NCBI GenBank assembly: GCA_029531795.1
Contig: JAPEIS010000001.1
Span: 5,022,001 to 5,086,000 of the forward strand
DNA length: 64,000 nt
Origin: Sclerotinia nivalis
Lineage: Eukaryota; Ascomycota; Leotiomycetes; Helotiales; Sclerotiniaceae
Direction of reading: 5' to 3'
Of this stretch, positions 11,464 to 22,171 are shown one piece after another; position 1 is the stretch's first letter, and each line of letters begins with the position of its first letter. The notes under the pieces were generated by a model. It made no database searches and was not told where the DNA came from. It saw only the letters and a list, made by a program, of their open reading frames with translations. Both the position numbers and the translations under genes were made by a program.

Positions 11464-12623
11464 ATGCCTTCGAAAGTAGACCCTGCTATCCTAGAAGCTC
11501 TCTCCCTCGATCCTGATACAGCTACAATTTCCAAGCATGGCGGAAGTGGATTTGCCGAGACCTTCAAAATAAATGGTACAATGGGTGGAAAGCAAAAGCT
11601 TTTCTTTGTGAAGACTGGAGGGAGGGACAGTGAGGATATGTTTACTGGTACGCAACTGGGTCACTTTACTTTCTATCGGGATTGTATAGCTTCTTCGTGG
11701 ATGTTATTAATCCAAGCATGATATCATTCACGTGCTCACATACAACCACATTAGGAGAACACGCATCGCTCAACGCCATCCACTCCATCGTGCCTACCCT
11801 CTGTCCCAAATCACACGCCCATGGACCTTTAGAATCTGGAGGATTCTTCCTAGCCACGGATTTTCTAGATCTTAATCCGCGAGATGGAAAGCCTGGATCA
11901 GGAGAGTCTTTGGCGATGAAACTGGCGAAGTTGCACAGTACACCAGCACCGATTCCAGAGGGATATGAGGAGCCTCAATTTGGATTTCCTGATACGACGT
12001 GTTGTGGAGAGACGCCGCAGGATAATGGGTTTAAGGGGAGTTGGGCGGAGTTTTATGGGGATAATAGGTTGAGGAGTATAGTTAAGAAAGCGGAAGCGAG
12101 TGATGGCGCAGATGGGGAGTTGAGGAAGTTGGTGGATGAGGTGGTGGAGGTGGTGGTTCCGAGATTATTAGGGGATGGACATTTGAAGGGTCAGGATGGG
12201 GAGAAAATTAAACCGGTGGTTGTGCATGGAGATTTGTGGAGTGGGAATCATGGTCGAGGGAGGATTGGGGATGGAGGGGTTGAAGAGGTGGTTTTTGATC
12301 CTAGTTCTTGTTTTGCTCATGCTGAGTTTGAGGCGGGGATTATGGGGATGTTTGGTGGGTTTGGAGAGGGGTTTTGGAGGGAATATCATGGGGTTAGGCC
12401 GATGGATGAGCCGGTGGAGGAATGGGAGGATAGGTGTTTGTTGTATGAATTGTGAGTACTACACTGTAATATGTGGGTTGAGAGGGGATGTGTGGGATGT
12501 TTGCTAACTTGATGGCTTAGGTATCATCATTTAAATCACTATGCGATGTTTGGAGGTGGCTATAAAGGGGGTGCTGTGAGTATTTTGAGGAAGCTTCTGA
12601 AGAAGTATAGAAAGGAAAGTTGA
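11464..12623 (+). CDS. Fructosamine/ketosamine-3-kinase family protein
   Basis: Small-molecule kinase that phosphorylates ketosamines on glycated proteins, starting their repair. Exons 11464-11647, 11755-12451 and 12521-12623 give 327 residues. Introns (GTACGC..TTAG, GTGAGT..TTAG) keep frame. Visible motifs: GGSGFAETFKI (nucleotide-binding loop, about 25), KLFFVKTGG (about 45), MFTGEHASLNAIHSIVP (helix C region, about 60), FFLATDFLDL, LAKLHS, HGDLWSGN (catalytic loop, residues about 219-226) and VVFDPSSCFAHAEFE (metal-binding DP[AS], about 242). Length and motif order match the FN3K family. The second half of exon 2 is strikingly G-rich with GGGG and GGAGG runs, unlike neighbouring genes, but codes cleanly. 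It is separated from PTC6 by only 239 bp and is transcribed in the same direction. Confidence 0.9.
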
Positions 12624-13470
12624 AATGGACAACAATAGGCCTTTATACAAGGTTTCACAACTTTCAAAATTCATAGCTAATCCAACTTTTAATGAATTCT
12701 ACTCAAGCTGTTCAATCTCATTGCTTTGTGTTGAATGATTCCATTGGGGTTTGGAGTATATATATAAGTTATGTTCAATGAAGGAATGGAATAAAAAAGG
12801 AAGGGGTGAAAAAAACTTTGATACACCCACTGGTGGATGTATTTAGTAGCTACTCCCTGTATTCCAATGCATGTCCTGTCCCTTCTGTATTAACATTCCA
12901 ATGAATTCTGAAGATTGTAAGAAATGCATATTCGAGACTTCAAGGGGATACTAGGTACTTACCAGGGTAAGTGTGATTACAAGTTGAGATATAGTTGAAT
13001 ATGAGATGAGATCATGAATAGTTATCATCTTGAGTGATTAGATTATCCCTCTAGATATATGAACAGGGACAATTAAAAAAAAAAGCACAAGAGATGGAAG
13101 TCATAATTATGTTTTTAGATTGAAATCCTTGAAATATACATGTCTACCAATTGTATTAATTAGTGTTGTCCATCAATGTACAATGTATGGTAGAAGGAGC
13201 TCGGGCCTTTCAGTATTAACTTAGCCGGGATTTAATTCTCAAGGGCACTAATAAAGAATCTGGCATGCCTTCAATCTACAAATCCACTCATCAACAAAAT
13301 ACATCACGTCGCATATTCTTCAAAGGGTGTGGAGTTTTGAAAAAGCGTTATAGGAACGTTGTCGCACATGGCTCTATAGTCATTTCATATCATTCACTTA
13401 ATATTTGAAATAGCTCAAACGCGTCTTTCCTCTCATCTATTTACGCGTAGCATTCGATTTTGATCTCAAC
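12624..13470. other. Intergenic region upstream of MIF2
   Basis: About 850 bp, AT-rich, with short A runs near 13076-13085. It should contain the FN3K 3' UTR and the MIF2 promoter. No coding or RNA feature seen. Confidence 0.5.
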
Positions 13471-15592
13471 ATGGCACCCGAACAATCCGCATCACCACCA
13501 GCAAGGCGAAGAACAGGTGCGAACAGAGAGAATCAATATTTATTTAACTTGGGAGTCAAGGGAAGGTTCGTTGCTGAGTGTTCCTTTTGTTTATCTCTTA
13601 TTGACAGATGATTAGGAAAACTGGGGTTGAACTTCCGGATACTGGAATTCGCGATGCAGATGGTTTAGAGCCAATGGACGATATTTTCTCTCCAGATAAA
13701 ACGGAAAGTGTTAAGACGGGCAGAAGCGCAAATGGATTACAAAGGAACGCACTGGAAGACGCGACAATATCTAGTGAGGAGGACATGGATATGGATGGAG
13801 AGAGTATGTCTACACAACCAGAAACGCGCCAGCGCGATGGGCAATATTGACATATTTCTAGACACAGCTCCGGAACCTGCTGAAGTCCTGAGTCAACGAA
13901 GACAAGATGCGCGAATAGCCATGCCTATACCAAGATCGAGGTCGCCCTTAAAAACAAACTTACAGTCTCCAGCCCGCAGACATCCATCACTGGGCATATC
14001 TTCTCCAGCCAAAGGAGGATCTAGTGAGGCCGACGACACTGGCCCAGTCCGAAGGAAGTTGGACTTTTCGGCTGAAGATATAGAAAGTGAAACGAAACAG
14101 GCAGCCAGTACCCGTGCTTCCAAGGGCCGAGGGAGACCAGGACGCCCGGCACTGGGCAACCTTACGAATGGCACTCGACTTTCGCCTGGAAGACGTCCTC
14201 CACCAAGTTTCAACCAGAGTAGTGATGCGGTAGAAAACCAAGACGACAGTGCGTTGGAGCTCAAAGATGATTCGATTCAATTTAATGCTCCGGATGACGA
14301 TTACGATGATGCTCCGGTCGATGCGCTCGAGGGGAACTCGGTGATAGAAGAAGGGGAAGAAGAGGTTGAACAAGAAGATGAGCCAGAACCGGAACCAGAA
14401 CCTTTTCCACCTGCAAAAACCACGAGCAAGAGTAAAGGGAAAGGTAAAGTAATCGAGGAACCAGAACCAGAGCAGCCCGCGCCGAAGCGCAGAGGCAGGA
14501 AGCCGAAAAACCCCACACCTCAGGTCGAAGCTGCAGAGGAAGAAAGGCAAGAAATCGAGGAAAGACCTGTCAAGAAAGTACGACGCTCCAACGAAGCTGT
14601 TGAAGCTCCCAAGCCTGCAAGGGGTAGGCCTGGAAGACCTAGCAATGCCACAAAATCCGCCACGGCATCTAAACCAGTGGCGAAACCAAAAGCTCAAGGT
14701 CGACCGAAGATGGCTCCAATATCTGAACTCGACTCACCTTTGGTTCATCGTGGCCCTCCTATTCCTAGAAATAATGGCCTGTTCATTCTTCGGCGCGAGA
14801 CGACAACGGCAGGCACGGGTATGCAACGAACGCGAGCTGGCCGAAACTCGATCAAGCCACTCGCGTTTTGGAAAGGCGAACGGGTCGAGTATGACGATGA
14901 TGAAACGGTACCAGATGGAACTCACGGTGCCAAGATTTTGTTGCCTAGCATCAAAGAAGTTATTCGTGCAGATGAAGTCGAGCAACAAAAACTGTCGAAG
15001 TCGAGGTCTTCAAAACCCTCTAAGAGTAAAGCGAAGAAGAGAGCGCGAGAGGAAGTCGAAGAAGATTCGGAAACTGAGGAATGGGAATCTCAGCCTGGTC
15101 GCATTGAAGGTTCAGTACGGACTTGGGATCCAGAAGATCAAGTTGGAGAAAATGCTGCAGAGACAGTGGAAGACCTTGCGTTTTCCTCTGCTGCAATCAA
15201 GACTCGTGATATTCCAAATGCTTCGTTCAAATTCGCCAAAACCCTCACATTACCATTTTTTGGTTCAGGTATGGTCGACCTTGAACCAGGCGCTGTTAAA
15301 AAGCCAAAAAATTCGAGGAAGATGCAAATGGTGTTTTTCGTCTTCTATGGCCGAGTAGAAGTCTCGGTCAATGGAACCTCTTTCAGAATTGGCAAAGGCG
15401 GAATGTGGCAAGTCCCTCGAGGTAAGTAAATATAGACAGTAATCAATCTTTCATTGACTCGAATACTAATCCAGAGCAGGCAATTTCTACAGCATCACCA
15501 ACGATTACGATAAACCAGCGAGAATATTTTTTGCACAAGGTTGTGAAATTGGGGACTCAGAAGGCGGGGCCGCTCCACCAGCAAGTCAATAA
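13471..15592 (+). CDS. MIF2: Inner kinetochore protein Mif2 / CENP-C
   Basis: CENP-C homologue that binds CENP-A nucleosomes and recruits the outer kinetochore. Four exons (13471-13565, 13616-13803, 13862-15421, 15480-15592) give 651 residues. The N-terminal block LGVKGRKTGVELPDTGIRD spans the first splice junction and fixes the acceptor at 13615. The middle is acidic and basic low-complexity with AT-hook-like GRPGRP cores (RGRPGRPALGN, ARGRPGRPSNA) and RRGRKPKNP. The CENP-C motif lies at about residues 415-430: RTRAGRNSIKPLAFWKGER, with the Arg and aromatic Trp expected to contact the CENP-A tail and acidic patch. A C-terminal cupin fold (about 540-640) follows, with TLTLPFFGSGMVDLEPGA, MVFFVFYGRVEVSVNG and RGNFYSITND..FFAQGCE, which dimerises CENP-C. 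The last intron interrupts the cupin at RG|N. Assignment is secure. Confidence 0.92.
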
Positions 15593-16190
15593 TGTATAGA
15601 TAATGCAATTGGTGTTTTGCTGTTTTTCCTCATGTTTTTTGGGGTTGTGCTTTCACATTTGTGGCGCGGCAAAGAGGAAAATTGGGTTCATGTTGTCACG
15701 TTTGGTTGGGGAGTTGAATGTTGAAGGTTTTTTGATGATACCATGCTTCTCATTCATTGACGGGCAGTTTCATGTCGACGTCAAATGCACAGTGTCCATC
15801 CTCTGGGGCATCTAAGTAGCGTATGAATGGATTATATCCAACCCTAGAAATCTCTTCCGTTGACTGTCTCTTTTACCTTTATAATGACTATTTGAGAACA
15901 AATGTGGAAATACTCTGTCCGTATTGGTCGGTAGCCAGGTGTCGATTCATCGAAATGGTTTTGAAATCTGGTCAAAGGGAACTCACGATTTCAATATTAT
16001 AGTTCAAAAGCTCACCGGGAGTTGGAAAACTTTGTTCGCTGGCCAACCCCTCTGATTTAGTTGGGTAGAAATAAAGAAAGTAATGTACGCGAAACTGTCG
16101 CGAACGCGTCTTCCCAAAAATCCCAATCACAAGAACACCAAACACCAAAAACCGTTAAATTTTTGCAACTCACCAGCATCAATTTCAAAT
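15593..16190. other. Intergenic region MIF2-RNH201
   Basis: About 600 bp between same-strand genes. It contains an in-frame upstream ATG at 16083 for the RNase H2 gene (see findings). Otherwise nothing beyond UTR and promoter sequence is seen. Confidence 0.5.
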
Positions 16191-17243
16191 ATGGCAGACT
16201 CTCAAATGGAAATAGATGTTGCCCTCGAGACTCCAGCATCCGATGTTTTTATAGCACCCTCAATCAATCGCCCTCTACTACTCTCCGGTGATTCATATCA
16301 ACACTATTCAGATGTTCCTCCGTCACTTCTTCCTAAGCCAAATACCGATGCTTCCAAACCTGATGCGCCTTCAATTCCTGGTCCCGCATGTGCTTTAGGA
16401 ATCGATGAAGCTGGGCGCGGTCCCGTCCTTGGTCCAATGGTTTACGGGCTGTTTTACTTACCTTTACCTCTCTCCGATTCTCTCCTACGAAACACACATC
16501 ATTTCGATGACAGTAAAGTCCTTACACCGACAGTTCGTTCAGAACTCATGAAGAAACTTTGCACATCAGACTCAGATCTGTATACACAATGTGGTTGGGC
16601 GGTCGATGTTCTGTCGGCGAGAGATATCGGTGCCAATATGATGAAGCCTGCGACTTATAATTTAAATGCACAAGCTATGGATTCTACTATCGCATTGATC
16701 CAGGGAGTGATGGATAAAGGAGTCAATGTGAAGGAGATTTATATCGATGCGTTGGGCAATACAGTTACATATCAGAAGAAATTGGAACGCATCTTCCCCA
16801 CAGCTCAAATTACAGTTGCGAAGAAAGCCGATAGTCTGTATCCATGTGTGAGTGCGGCAAGTGTATGTGCAAAGGTTACCAGAGATGCTGCACTGGAGGC
16901 ATTGTACGAAAGCTACGTAAACAAAGACGGAGATCAGGAGATGAGCGGGACGGAAGTTGCTGAGGATAGTTGGGGTTCTGGATATCCCTCCGACGCGAGA
17001 GCAACTGCATGGCTAAAACGGAACATTGATCCAGTATTTGGATGGGGCAGTGAATGCCGTTTTAGTTGGGGGACGACAAAAGATATGCTGGATATAAAAG
17101 GTGTTGCGGCTAAAGTCGATTGGCCCATTGAAGAAGATGACGAGACGAGCAGGTTAACAGATTTCTTCAGTGCGGATAAAGATAAGGATACGGATGAGCT
17201 TGGGACATGGTTTGGAAGCTCAGTAGGAACAGAGATATTCTAA
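16191..17243 (+). CDS. RNH201: Ribonuclease H2 catalytic subunit A
   Basis: Type 2 RNase H subunit that nicks RNA-DNA hybrids and starts removal of ribonucleotides from genomic DNA. Intronless; from MADSQMEID the protein has 350 residues. Catalytic motifs: GIDEAGRGPVLGPMVYG (Asp/Glu at about 72-73), HHFDDSKVLTP (about 105), EIYIDALGNT (Asp about 186) and KADSLYPCVSAASVCAKVTRD (Asp about 214), giving the DEDD set. A typical late SGYPSDARATAWL then FGWGSECRFSWGTTKDML block is present. The C-terminal 40 residues are acidic (EEDDETSRLTDFFSADKDKDTDE) and contain a TDFFS segment that resembles a weak PIP box. The frame stays open upstream to an ATG at 16083, adding a basic 36-residue leader; the downstream ATG is taken because family similarity begins after it. 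Confidence 0.93.
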   Translation: MADSQMEIDVALETPASDVFIAPSINRPLLLSGDSYQHYSDVPPSLLPKPNTDASKPDAPSIPGPACALGIDEAGRGPVLGPMVYGLFYLPLPLSDSLLRNTHHFDDSKVLTPTVRSELMKKLCTSDSDLYTQCGWAVDVLSARDIGANMMKPATYNLNAQAMDSTIALIQGVMDKGVNVKEIYIDALGNTVTYQKKLERIFPTAQITVAKKADSLYPCVSAASVCAKVTRDAALEALYESYVNKDGDQEMSGTEVAEDSWGSGYPSDARATAWLKRNIDPVFGWGSECRFSWGTTKDMLDIKGVAAKVDWPIEEDDETSRLTDFFSADKDKDTDELGTWFGSSVGTEIF

Positions 17244-17749
17244 ACCAGGCTGATTTAGAGCACTAGCAGGCGTTTTGGTGGGGTGTAAAAATGGAGTATT
17301 CCTGGATATGCTTTGGTGTAAAATATATTGGAGTTGAACAAGTCATTGGTTATGAGTGCCTCTTAATGTAGATAATAATCATAAGAGATGAGAAAACCCT
17401 TAAAAAATTTGCATCGCCTGATAAAATTTAGAAATCCGAAAATTGTTCTTTCCCACCACAATTATGGCACGTTTCCAAGTCTGCGAGTAGTGAAATTTCC
17501 TCGGCGATGACAAATCAAAGATTTCAGGGTAGACGGACACGGAGCCTGGAGCCTGTAAACATTAGCGCAAAACTTAATTTCTATCAACAGCTTCAAAAAA
17601 GTCGCGTCTTTACCAAAAAGTTATAGGCTTCTCCCAAGCTTTAACTTTTCTTTTTTAAAAGCGCTGAATAGCGCATTATCTTGATTTGTTATTACTCATT
17701 GATAATTTCATTTCTTATTGTCAATTCTTTTCCTTTACAATCCGTCAAA
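17244..17749. other. Intergenic region RNH201-NIC96
   Basis: About 500 bp. 3' UTR of RNH201 and promoter/leader of NIC96, the latter ending in a CT/TTT-rich tract before the ATG. No other feature seen. Confidence 0.5.
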
Positions 17750-20700
17750 ATGTCGCTGTTCGGGAATACAAATCAAAACAAGCCGTCACTTTTTGGCAAT
17801 GTGAACACAGCACCGCAGACAACAGGAGCTAGTACAGGAGGTCTTTTTGGTGGACTGGGTACTGCTCCTAGTCAGGCACAAACTACGGGAGGAATGTTTG
17901 GTGGAATGGGAGCTACTAGTCAACCACAAACGACTGGTGGTCTTTTTGGAACAGCAACTAAACCTCAACAACAATCAGGATTAGGATCGGGCGGTTTATT
18001 TGGAGGACTTGGAACGACTCCAGCAACACAATCGCAACAAACAAGCGGTATTTTTGGTGCGAATACACAACCCCAAACGACAAGCGGAACAACTGGAGGT
18101 CTTTTCGGTAGTTCTTTTGCTCAACCCCAGCAGCAGCAACAGAATACTGGTGGACTTTTCGGAAACACAACTACACAACCCAACCCTTCAGCATCAATGT
18201 TCGCACCTCCTACACAACCTCAACCTCTCTCACAATCTCGGCAACAAAATGGAACGAGTGGTGCCTATTTTGATGCCATATTGGAGAAGAGCCGGAAGAG
18301 GGCACACGATGAGGACTCTTTAGGTTTACAATTAGGCTTGGGGGATATACGCCAGCGCATGAAGAGGCTAGCTCCTACAACTCAAGATAGCTCTGTTGAT
18401 GGGAGAGCTCATTACTTATTGGCAGCTTCTGGCGTGGATCCGGGCGCTGCGCTTAGGGACTTAAACTTGTTTACCGCTGCGACAGGAAGACTTGATAAGG
18501 CGGCACCTCCAGAACCAGCCGTTGACGCAGATGTAGAGGCATACCTCACACGACTGGAAACGCAAACTACAATGAGCATGATATCAGAAGGATTAGCACG
18601 ATCTGTTCGTGATTTCGACGATTTCCTGGAGGAAAATGTTGCCATGGAATGGAGCGCACAGCGCAAGAGAATATATGAGCATTTCGGCATCAAGCCCAGA
18701 AGAGAACAAGGGGCAGGACCTTCAGCAAGTTTTGCAGCTACAACTACGGAACCCACGGGTGGTTTTGGTCGATCAAGACGGGGTAAAGGACTTGCTCCTG
18801 GAGCATCTAAAGGACCTGGAATCCCACGGGCTAGCGTTTTTGGAAAATCAAGCATGCAAAGATCTGTCATTGGAGCTGTTGCGCCAGGAGGAACCGGGAA
18901 CCGAGCACTATTTACTGATATAGAGAAGATAGACACGAATGCGTTGCCCCAAGGTCCTAGTGATCGATTCCTTCGAGAGAAGCAGGCCCGATACATCGAA
19001 AAGGTCCAAAACCTCAATGGTGCTAGATTAAAAAATCTTCACTACCCAATTGCCCACGAATTCTCGGCTGTGGTAGGTCAAGGTGGTGAACAACATTCTG
19101 CAGACGTCTACAGAGCGTACCGATGCTTGATGGAAATTGTTGGTGAAGATCCTGACCCGGAAAGACTACAACTTCCCGGTGCGGTCAAACAGAGGCAGTT
19201 TGCAGCTGCTTATCTAGACGATAATACGAATTCCACACAAGCGGCAGATCTGAAAAAGCGAATACTTAGTGGGTCACTTCGATATCTCGAGAAGGAGTTT
19301 TTCGAGAACGTTGAAGCCATGGTTGCCAAAAACCCCAGGGAAGCACTTGTGGGCGGTAGACCTACTCCTCTTACGAAGATCAAGGGTTATGTCCGCCTTC
19401 GTTCAGCTCGTAAAGATCTTGTTACAGACAATTCCGCTCTTCAAATTTTTGAGAATGATTATGTGTGGGCTGTAATCTTTTACCTTTTAAGATCTGGCCA
19501 TGTTGAAGAAGCCAATGCTTATGTCCAAGCTAATCGCGATGCATTCCGAGTAATTGACCGCAACTTTATGTTTTATATCGCAGATTATGCCAATAGTCCG
19601 GATAGAAAATTACGGCATGATCTTCAAGATCGTATTCATAATGAATATAGCCAGCGAAATCGGATTGCTCCTGAGAATTCTATCGATCCTTTTAGAATGG
19701 CATGCTACAAGGTGATCGGCCGCTGTGAACTCCATATTCGCGCTCTGGATCAGAACATTGTTCAGAACCAGGATGACTTTGTCTGGATACAATTTGTCCT
19801 TGCGCGTGAAGCAAACCGAGTTGATGAGATCGCCAGCGATGCATATGGACTCGCCAACGTACAAAAGACATTCAAGGACATTGGTGCCAGAATGTTTTCC
19901 AAAGGCAATGAAAATAGTGGTCCATTCAGTGTGTACTTTGTGCTCTTGGTACTATCGGGCTTATTCGAAGACGCAGTCGACCTGCTTTATCGCCATAGTA
20001 TTTCCGATTGTATTCATTTTGCAACCTCGCTTGCGTTTTACGGCTTACTTCGAGTCTCAGATCCAGATGTTGCAGAAGGTGGATTCTTAAGTTACACTAT
20101 AAGACAACAACCTCAAATAGCATTCGGCTTAATGATTGGTTTTTACACTGCAGAATTCAGAGCTGCCAACGTCAGTGCCGCCGTGGATTATCTTACCCTG
20201 ATCTGCCTTAATAGTGATCTCAAAGGCGACGCTGGTTCAAAACAAGTTGCATTGTGCCACGAAGCTCTTCAGGAGCTGATTTTGGAAAGCAGAGAATTCG
20301 CTTTGTTGCTTGGCGATATCCGTCAAGATGGAAAGCGTATACAAGGAGTTATCGAAGAGCGCCTGGCATTGATCAATTTAAGCAGCGCGGATGATTTCAT
20401 GAGAACTGTTACGATACAGGCAGGAAGTGTCGCGGATGATAATGGGCGGACTACTGATGCAGTTTTGCTTTATCACTTGGCGGAAGAGTATGACAATGTC
20501 GTTAACATCCTCAACAGAGCCCTTAGCGAAGCTATTGCTGTACCCATAGGCCATAGTCCCATGCGATTACAACCGCTCAAGCCAAGGCCCGCGGATAGAT
20601 CTGGAAAACCCGCCCATACCAGTCTCAGTCTTACCTCAGTTGATGACCCTGTCGAATTGGCTACGATAATGACGAATGTTTACTCAAATAATCGCATGTA

Positions 20701-21182
20701 TCTCAACAAGATCAAACAGGAAAACCGTGCAGCTTGCGAAGCTTTATTGAATATCAGTCGTGCCAAGGAGTTTGTTGAGAACAGAGAATGGGCCTCAGCA
20801 TTAGATGTAAGTTCTAAACTTTGACTTTTCACAGATCTTGAGCTAATAAAACTTACTACAGGTTGTGAGAAATCTTGATATTCTCCCCTTGAACGCTGAG
20901 GGCAATCCAAGTGAAATACGAAGCTATGCCACCAAATTCTCATCTCTCCCCCAAGAGGTTGCAAACACTATACCCAGTCTATTGATGTGGACGATCTTGT
21001 GTTGCAATAACCAAAGAACCTCTCTTATGAATGCACAGTATGGAGGGAATGAGGGTACGAGACGTTTGATGATTACTCAATTGAAACAACAAAACATGGA
21101 CTTGACGACATATACTAGTCAATTGAGATACCGATTCCCAGCCTCTCTTCATGAAGCTCTAGCAAGGGCTCAATCAGAGTAA
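17750..21182 (+). CDS. NIC96: Nucleoporin Nic96 (Nup93 family) with N-terminal GLFG region
   Basis: Linker nucleoporin of the nuclear pore inner ring. Exons 17750-20806 and 20862-21182 join in phase 0 (GTAAGT..CTACAG) for 1125 residues. The frame is open 69 nt further upstream, but MSLFGNTNQNKPSLFG is the conserved start. Residues 1 to about 170 are Gly/Gln/Thr-rich with repeated GLFG and FG units (GLFGGLG, MFGGMG, GLFGTAT, GLFGSSF, GLFGNTT). Then come a predicted helical region (about 180-330), a basic linker (GFGRSRRGKGLAPGASKGPG), and the long alpha-solenoid Nic96 domain from about 410 to the end, with YRCLMEIVGE, YVWAVIFYLLRSG, DFVWIQFVLAREAN, SGPFSVYFVLLVLSGLFE and MTNVYSNN. The C-terminus (LRYRFPASLHEALARAQ) is intact. 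Family call is certain; the FG-rich front end is notable because yeast Nic96 and animal Nup93 are not counted among FG nucleoporins. Confidence 0.93.
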
Positions 21183-22171
21183 GGGAGATGACATGAGCGA
21201 ACGAGCTTAAGTGTACATTAAAATAACACAACAGGAAGATCAAAAGAGCATTTGAGCTGTTATTTAGATGGAATGAATTATTAGGCCTGTCTACTACTTC
21301 TTTATAGTAGAATTTTACACTTTTATCATGGACAAATGCTTAGATGAGGAATAAAATGTGTCATTGAGACGATTAATTATAAGTGGTAAATGAACATATA
21401 ATGTTTGTATTTTTTTTGGATTTTTGTCTTCCGATTACGCAACCAGGGTGGTAGACAGGGTGATGTCTCATCTTTCTTTTGATTGGTACATGGGTGCGGG
21501 AACTTTCCCTAGTGTATGGGATTTGTCCGTCCCTTGATTGTAAGAGTTGTAATATGGGGATATTTCAGCGGAATGATACAATGTTAAGGTTAATTTAGTG
21601 TTTGTATGATGATGAAGCATTGGCGGCAAGGCAGATAATAAAATATAAATAAACCCCTGTAATCATACAAGCGAATCATAGCAAATCTCTTATTGAAGCC
21701 ATTGAAGCCATCGAAATCTAGAACTATATTATTTATACAACTTCTCCGCTAATATCTAAAAAGTTCTGACTTGTGTAGGTGACAGCGGGACCTTGATCCA
21801 GATACGATTAACATTTTATTTTAGCTCTTTAAAAAAAGAGGTTTTGACTTCAAGTCTCGACAACTTTCCTCTTCTTCATCAATCATTTTCCCCGAACTTT
21901 CATATATTTCTCCAAACAAAGTCGATTTACATGACTCGGGCGAAACTCCATATTTGGAAGTAAATGACGATACACACATGAAAGCATCGCACCCCTCCAT
22001 CCCTCCATCCCTCTGCCCCATTCTATTGCATCCACGAAAACGGAATCGCAAATAGTCATTTGATGTTTCTTATCTATTGGTAGTAAGACGAAATCGTGCT
22101 GTACCAGAAAGATTAGGACGTAGCCCCGCGACAGGCCGCATGCGAGAACCACGGGTTCTCGCAGATTCAGT
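21183..22171. other. Intergenic region NIC96-bZIP
   Basis: About 990 bp, AT-rich. Holds the NIC96 3' UTR and the bZIP gene promoter. A Cys/Arg-containing minus-strand open frame here has no recognisable similarity and is ignored. Confidence 0.5.

Noticed and set aside
13987..14697. 236-codon minus-strand open frame opposite MIF2
   Set aside because: Phe/Arg/Cys-rich antisense shadow of the low-complexity MIF2 coding sequence, which has firm family motifs.
18412..19017. 201-codon minus-strand open frame opposite NIC96
   Set aside because: Antisense to conserved Nic96 coding sequence; no family resemblance.
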